A stretch of DNA of 8,707 nt. It comes from Gammaproteobacteria bacterium. Its GTDB lineage: Bacteria; Pseudomonadota; Gammaproteobacteria; Arenicellales; JAHEKD01. A program made the position numbers and the translations under genes. Below are positions 5,968 to 8,707 of the stretch, piece by piece (position 1 is the stretch's first letter; the number at the start of each line of letters is the position of its first letter). The stretch is from positions 1 to 8,707 of the forward strand of contig JAHEKD010000073.1 of NCBI GenBank assembly GCA_024638545.1. Direction: 5' to 3'. The notes below the pieces were generated by a model. That model searched no databases, was not told the DNA's origin, and worked only from the letters and a program-made list of their open reading frames with translations.

Positions 5968-8707
5968 GTGACATCACTATCAATATTACGATCTGAATTC
6001 CGCGAGCGCCGTCAACACTCTGAACAACAGGTGGTCGAATCACTGCTTCAAATGATCGATATCAATGATGAGCAAGTGGCCTCGATTCATGCCAGAGCCG
6101 CCGCTCTGGTAAATGCGTTGCGTGACGAGGCCAAGCCCGGCCTGATGGAAAGCTTTCTGGCAGAATATGGATTAAGTACGGACGAAGGTGTTGCGCTGAT
6201 GTGTCTTGCAGAGGCTTATTTACGAACCCCGGATGATTTAACCATGGACGCGCTGATTCGCGACAAGATCGGACCGGGCGAATGGTCACGTCACAGGGGC
6301 GGCGCTGACTCACCATTCGTCAATGTCAGCACCTGGGCTTTAATGCTAAGTGGTCGAGTCTTTCGCAACAAGAAGGGTGCTGAAAAAGATCTTGGAGATA
6401 TTATGCTCAAGGTTGTGCAACGTCTTGGTGAACCGGTAGCCAGAGTTGCTGTGGGAGAGGCGATGAAGCTCATGGGACGCCAGTTTGTCCTCGGGCGTGA
6501 TATCGAGGAAGCCATCGCGAACGGGCAGCACTTCCGAAAAAAGGGCTATCGCTATTCTTACGATATGCTGGGTGAGGCCGCGCGTACTCAGGCCGACGCG
6601 CAGCGTTATTTTTTATCCTACTCAAGGGCAATTTCGTTGATTTCGGAGCATGCAAAATTCGAAGTGGTTCATGACAATCCCGGTATTTCAGTGAAACTTT
6701 CGGCCCTGCATCCGCGCTATGAGTTTGTTCAACATGAGCGCGTTATGCGTGAACTTGTGCCGCGGATGGCGGCCTTGTCAGAACAGGCCAGGGCCGCAAA
6801 TATCGGTTTAAATATCGATGCGGAAGAAATGGACCGGCTGGATTTATCGCTGGATGTGATTGAGGCTGTGCTGCGTTCGTCAACGCTGGCCGGCTGGGAC
6901 GGTTTTGGGGTCGTTGTACAGGCGTATTCAAAGCAGGCTGTAAACGTCCTCGACTGGTTGTATCAACTTGCGAGTGATCTTGACCGCAAAATTACGGTTC
7001 GACTTGTCAAAGGTGCTTACTGGGATACTGAAATAAAATACGCGCAGGTTCTTGGTCTTGAGCGCTATCCGGTCTTTACTCGAAAACCCACAACCGATGT
7101 CTCGTATCTGGCGTGTGCAAAACGCCTGATGGCGTTTTCAGATCGGATTTATCCACAGTTTGCGACGCACAATGCCCAGACTACCAGCGCAATATTAGAG
7201 TTGTCTGATGCAAAAACAGACTTTGAGTTCCAGCGTTTGCACGGTATGGGCGAGGCCTTACACGACCTGCTGCTGGATTCAACAAATCGAAGATCACGTA
7301 TCTACGCGCCGGTCGGCGTACATAAAGATCTTCTGGCCTATCTCGTCAGGCGGCTTTTGGAAAATGGCGCAAACAGCTCTTTTGTTAATCAGGTGCTGGA
7401 TCGAGATGTACCTGTAGACAGAGTAGTGAGTGATCCAGTCACCTATGTCCGCGGTCTTGATCAGTTTCGGAACACTAAAATTCCGCTCCCGGCTCAGATT
7501 TATGGCGATCAAAGAATAAATTCACGCGGCTGGAATTTAAACGATCCGCTTGATGCACATACGCTTGAATCATCAATGAGTCAATTCAGGGAACATCAGT
7601 GGCGTGCTGCCCCGATTATTGCAAATCTACCGGTTGCGGGAGAGGCTGAGAAAATCATCAGTCCCGTTGATCACCGGGACGTTGTTGGCGAGGTTATCCA
7701 GGCAAGTGTGGAGCAAGTCGAACTGGCTATTGATGAGGCGCAGCGGGCGTTCACTAAATGGTCAGTTAAACCTGTCGGAGAGCGTGCCGCAATATTGAGA
7801 AAAACCGCTGATTTATACGAGCAAAATGCGGCTGAATTAATGGCGCTGGCAAGCCGCGAGGCGGGTAAGACCCGGCTCGACGGTGTATCAGAGGTGCGTG
7901 AGGCAGTGGATTTTCTACGTTATTATGCGAACCAGGCGTGTGAGAAACTGCAGACGCAGGAATACTCAGCCCTGGGCCCTGTGGTTTGTATTTCGCCCTG
8001 GAATTTTCCGCTGGCAATTTTCACTGGACAAATTTCTGCGGCACTTGCGGCTGGTAATTGTGTTCTGGCAAAACCAGCAGAACAAACACCGCTGATTTCA
8101 GCGCGCGCAGTCGAGCTCTTTCATTTGGCGGGTTTACCGGAAGGTGTTTTAACCCTGTTGCCAGGCCAGGGTGAAACGGTAGGTGCAACACTCACCAGTG
8201 ATCCGAGAGTAAAGGGAGTGTGGTTTACAGGTTCAACACAAACTGCGATGTACATCGACCAGTCTCTTGCAGCTAAGGGTGATGCAAAAGCACCGCTGGT
8301 TGCTGAAACCGGGGGTCTCAATGCGATGATTGTTGATTCCAGCGCCTTGCCGGAGCAAGCGGTCAGAGATATCGTCCAGTCTGCATTTCAAAGTGCGGGT
8401 CAGCGCTGTTCAGCGCTACGATTACTGATCGTACAGGAAGACGTTGCTGATCATTTGCTGGAAATGCTGGAAGGCGCTGCAAATGAACTGATCATTGGTG
8501 ACTCATGGAATCCCGCTACAGATGTTGGTCCTGTGATTGATAAACAAGCCCAACAGTCCATATTAGCGCACATGCACAAGCTTGATGAACAGGGACGGTG
8601 CTTATTCAAGTCGAGGCTGCCCCATGGTACTGACCTCGGTACTTATGTGCCGGTCGCTGCCTATGAACTGAATGAGATTGAAGATTTACAAGAGGAGGTA
8701 TTTGGCC
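5968..8707 (+). CDS. putA: Bifunctional proline dehydrogenase / P5C (glutamate-semialdehyde) dehydrogenase, 3' end outside window
   Basis: PutA oxidises proline to pyrroline-5-carboxylate with FAD, passing electrons to the quinone pool, then oxidises the hydrolysed product to glutamate with NAD+. The 913 visible residues read without interruption from GTG. Residues 1 to about 170 form the helical N-terminal region; about 175-510 the proline dehydrogenase barrel; about 550 onward the aldehyde dehydrogenase module. By comparison with E. coli PutA from memory, the proline-site residues are all kept: Asp284, Arg345, Tyr351, Tyr446, Tyr458, Arg461 and Arg462. The dehydrogenase has Asn679 in PWNFP, Lys702 in KPAEQTP, Glu780 in ETGG and catalytic Cys814 in GQRCS. 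There is no ribbon-helix-helix domain at the N-terminus, so this PutA should be purely enzymatic and membrane-associated, not a repressor. The window ends right after EEVFG, so the C-terminus, and hence whether a type A or type B PutA, cannot be seen. Confidence 0.96.
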   Translation, partial: MTSLSILRSEFRERRQHSEQQVVESLLQMIDINDEQVASIHARAAALVNALRDEAKPGLMESFLAEYGLSTDEGVALMCLAEAYLRTPDDLTMDALIRDKIGPGEWSRHRGGADSPFVNVSTWALMLSGRVFRNKKGAEKDLGDIMLKVVQRLGEPVARVAVGEAMKLMGRQFVLGRDIEEAIANGQHFRKKGYRYSYDMLGEAARTQADAQRYFLSYSRAISLISEHAKFEVVHDNPGISVKLSALHPRYEFVQHERVMRELVPRMAALSEQARAANIGLNIDAEEMDRLDLSLDVIEAVLRSSTLAGWDGFGVVVQAYSKQAVNVLDWLYQLASDLDRKITVRLVKGAYWDTEIKYAQVLGLERYPVFTRKPTTDVSYLACAKRLMAFSDRIYPQFATHNAQTTSAILELSDAKTDFEFQRLHGMGEALHDLLLDSTNRRSRIYAPVGVHKDLLAYLVRRLLENGANSSFVNQVLDRDVPVDRVVSDPVTYVRGLDQFRNTKIPLPAQIYGDQRINSRGWNLNDPLDAHTLESSMSQFREHQWRAAPIIANLPVAGEAEKIISPVDHRDVVGEVIQASVEQVELAIDEAQRAFTKWSVKPVGERAAILRKTADLYEQNAAELMALASREAGKTRLDGVSEVREAVDFLRYYANQACEKLQTQEYSALGPVVCISPWNFPLAIFTGQISAALAAGNCVLAKPAEQTPLISARAVELFHLAGLPEGVLTLLPGQGETVGATLTSDPRVKGVWFTGSTQTAMYIDQSLAAKGDAKAPLVAETGGLNAMIVDSSALPEQAVRDIVQSAFQSAGQRCSALRLLIVQEDVADHLLEMLEGAANELIIGDSWNPATDVGPVIDKQAQQSILAHMHKLDEQGRCLFKSRLPHGTDLGTYVPVAAYELNEIEDLQEEVFG

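Noticed and set aside
6062..6931. Several open frames on the minus strand and in other + frames across putA
   Set aside because: They overlap the intact putA reading frame, have no family resemblance or ribosome-binding sites, and are low-quality shadow frames.

Overview
The window reads as a stretch of a gammaproteobacterial chromosome. The evidence is the gene order of the Bat (Bacteroides aerotolerance-like) cluster in its proteobacterial form (DUF4381, VWA, VWA-TPR, BatD) and a PutA whose sequence follows Escherichia coli PutA almost motif by motif. Base composition is roughly balanced and looks even across the window. I see no mobile element, RNA gene, CRISPR array or compositional break. 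All genes lie on the + strand.

Positions 1-4955 hold four tightly packed genes: a DUF4381 membrane protein (10-507), a BatA-like VWA protein (507-1508), a fused BatB/BatC protein with VWA and TPR domains (1501-3249) and a BatD-like protein (3246-4955). Junctions overlap by 1, 8 and 4 bases, so the genes are almost certainly co-transcribed and translationally coupled. The usual upstream partners, a MoxR AAA+ ATPase and a DUF58 protein, would lie to the left of the window. Together they are expected to form an inner-membrane assembly in which two metal-binding VWA domains and a large periplasmic BatD domain work with the MoxR ATPase. The biochemical job of this assembly in proteobacteria is not settled.

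Positions 4981-5736, 25 bases downstream on the same strand, encode a TauE/SafE-family membrane permease with no obvious functional tie to Bat. It may be the last cistron of the same transcript. The intergenic stretch 5737-5967 carries a hairpin followed by a T-rich run (candidate terminator), a perfect 16-base palindrome (candidate operator), a weak -10-like element and a clear Shine-Dalgarno sequence.

From 5968 to the right edge runs putA, the bifunctional proline dehydrogenase / glutamate-semialdehyde (P5C) dehydrogenase, cut off by the window after 913 residues. It has intact active-site motifs for both enzymes but lacks the N-terminal ribbon-helix-helix DNA-binding domain that lets E. 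coli PutA repress its own gene.

I did not find a convincing undescribed system. The points most worth checking are the non-RHH PutA with a palindrome in front of it, the nested hairpins upstream of it, and the forced TTG start of batD.
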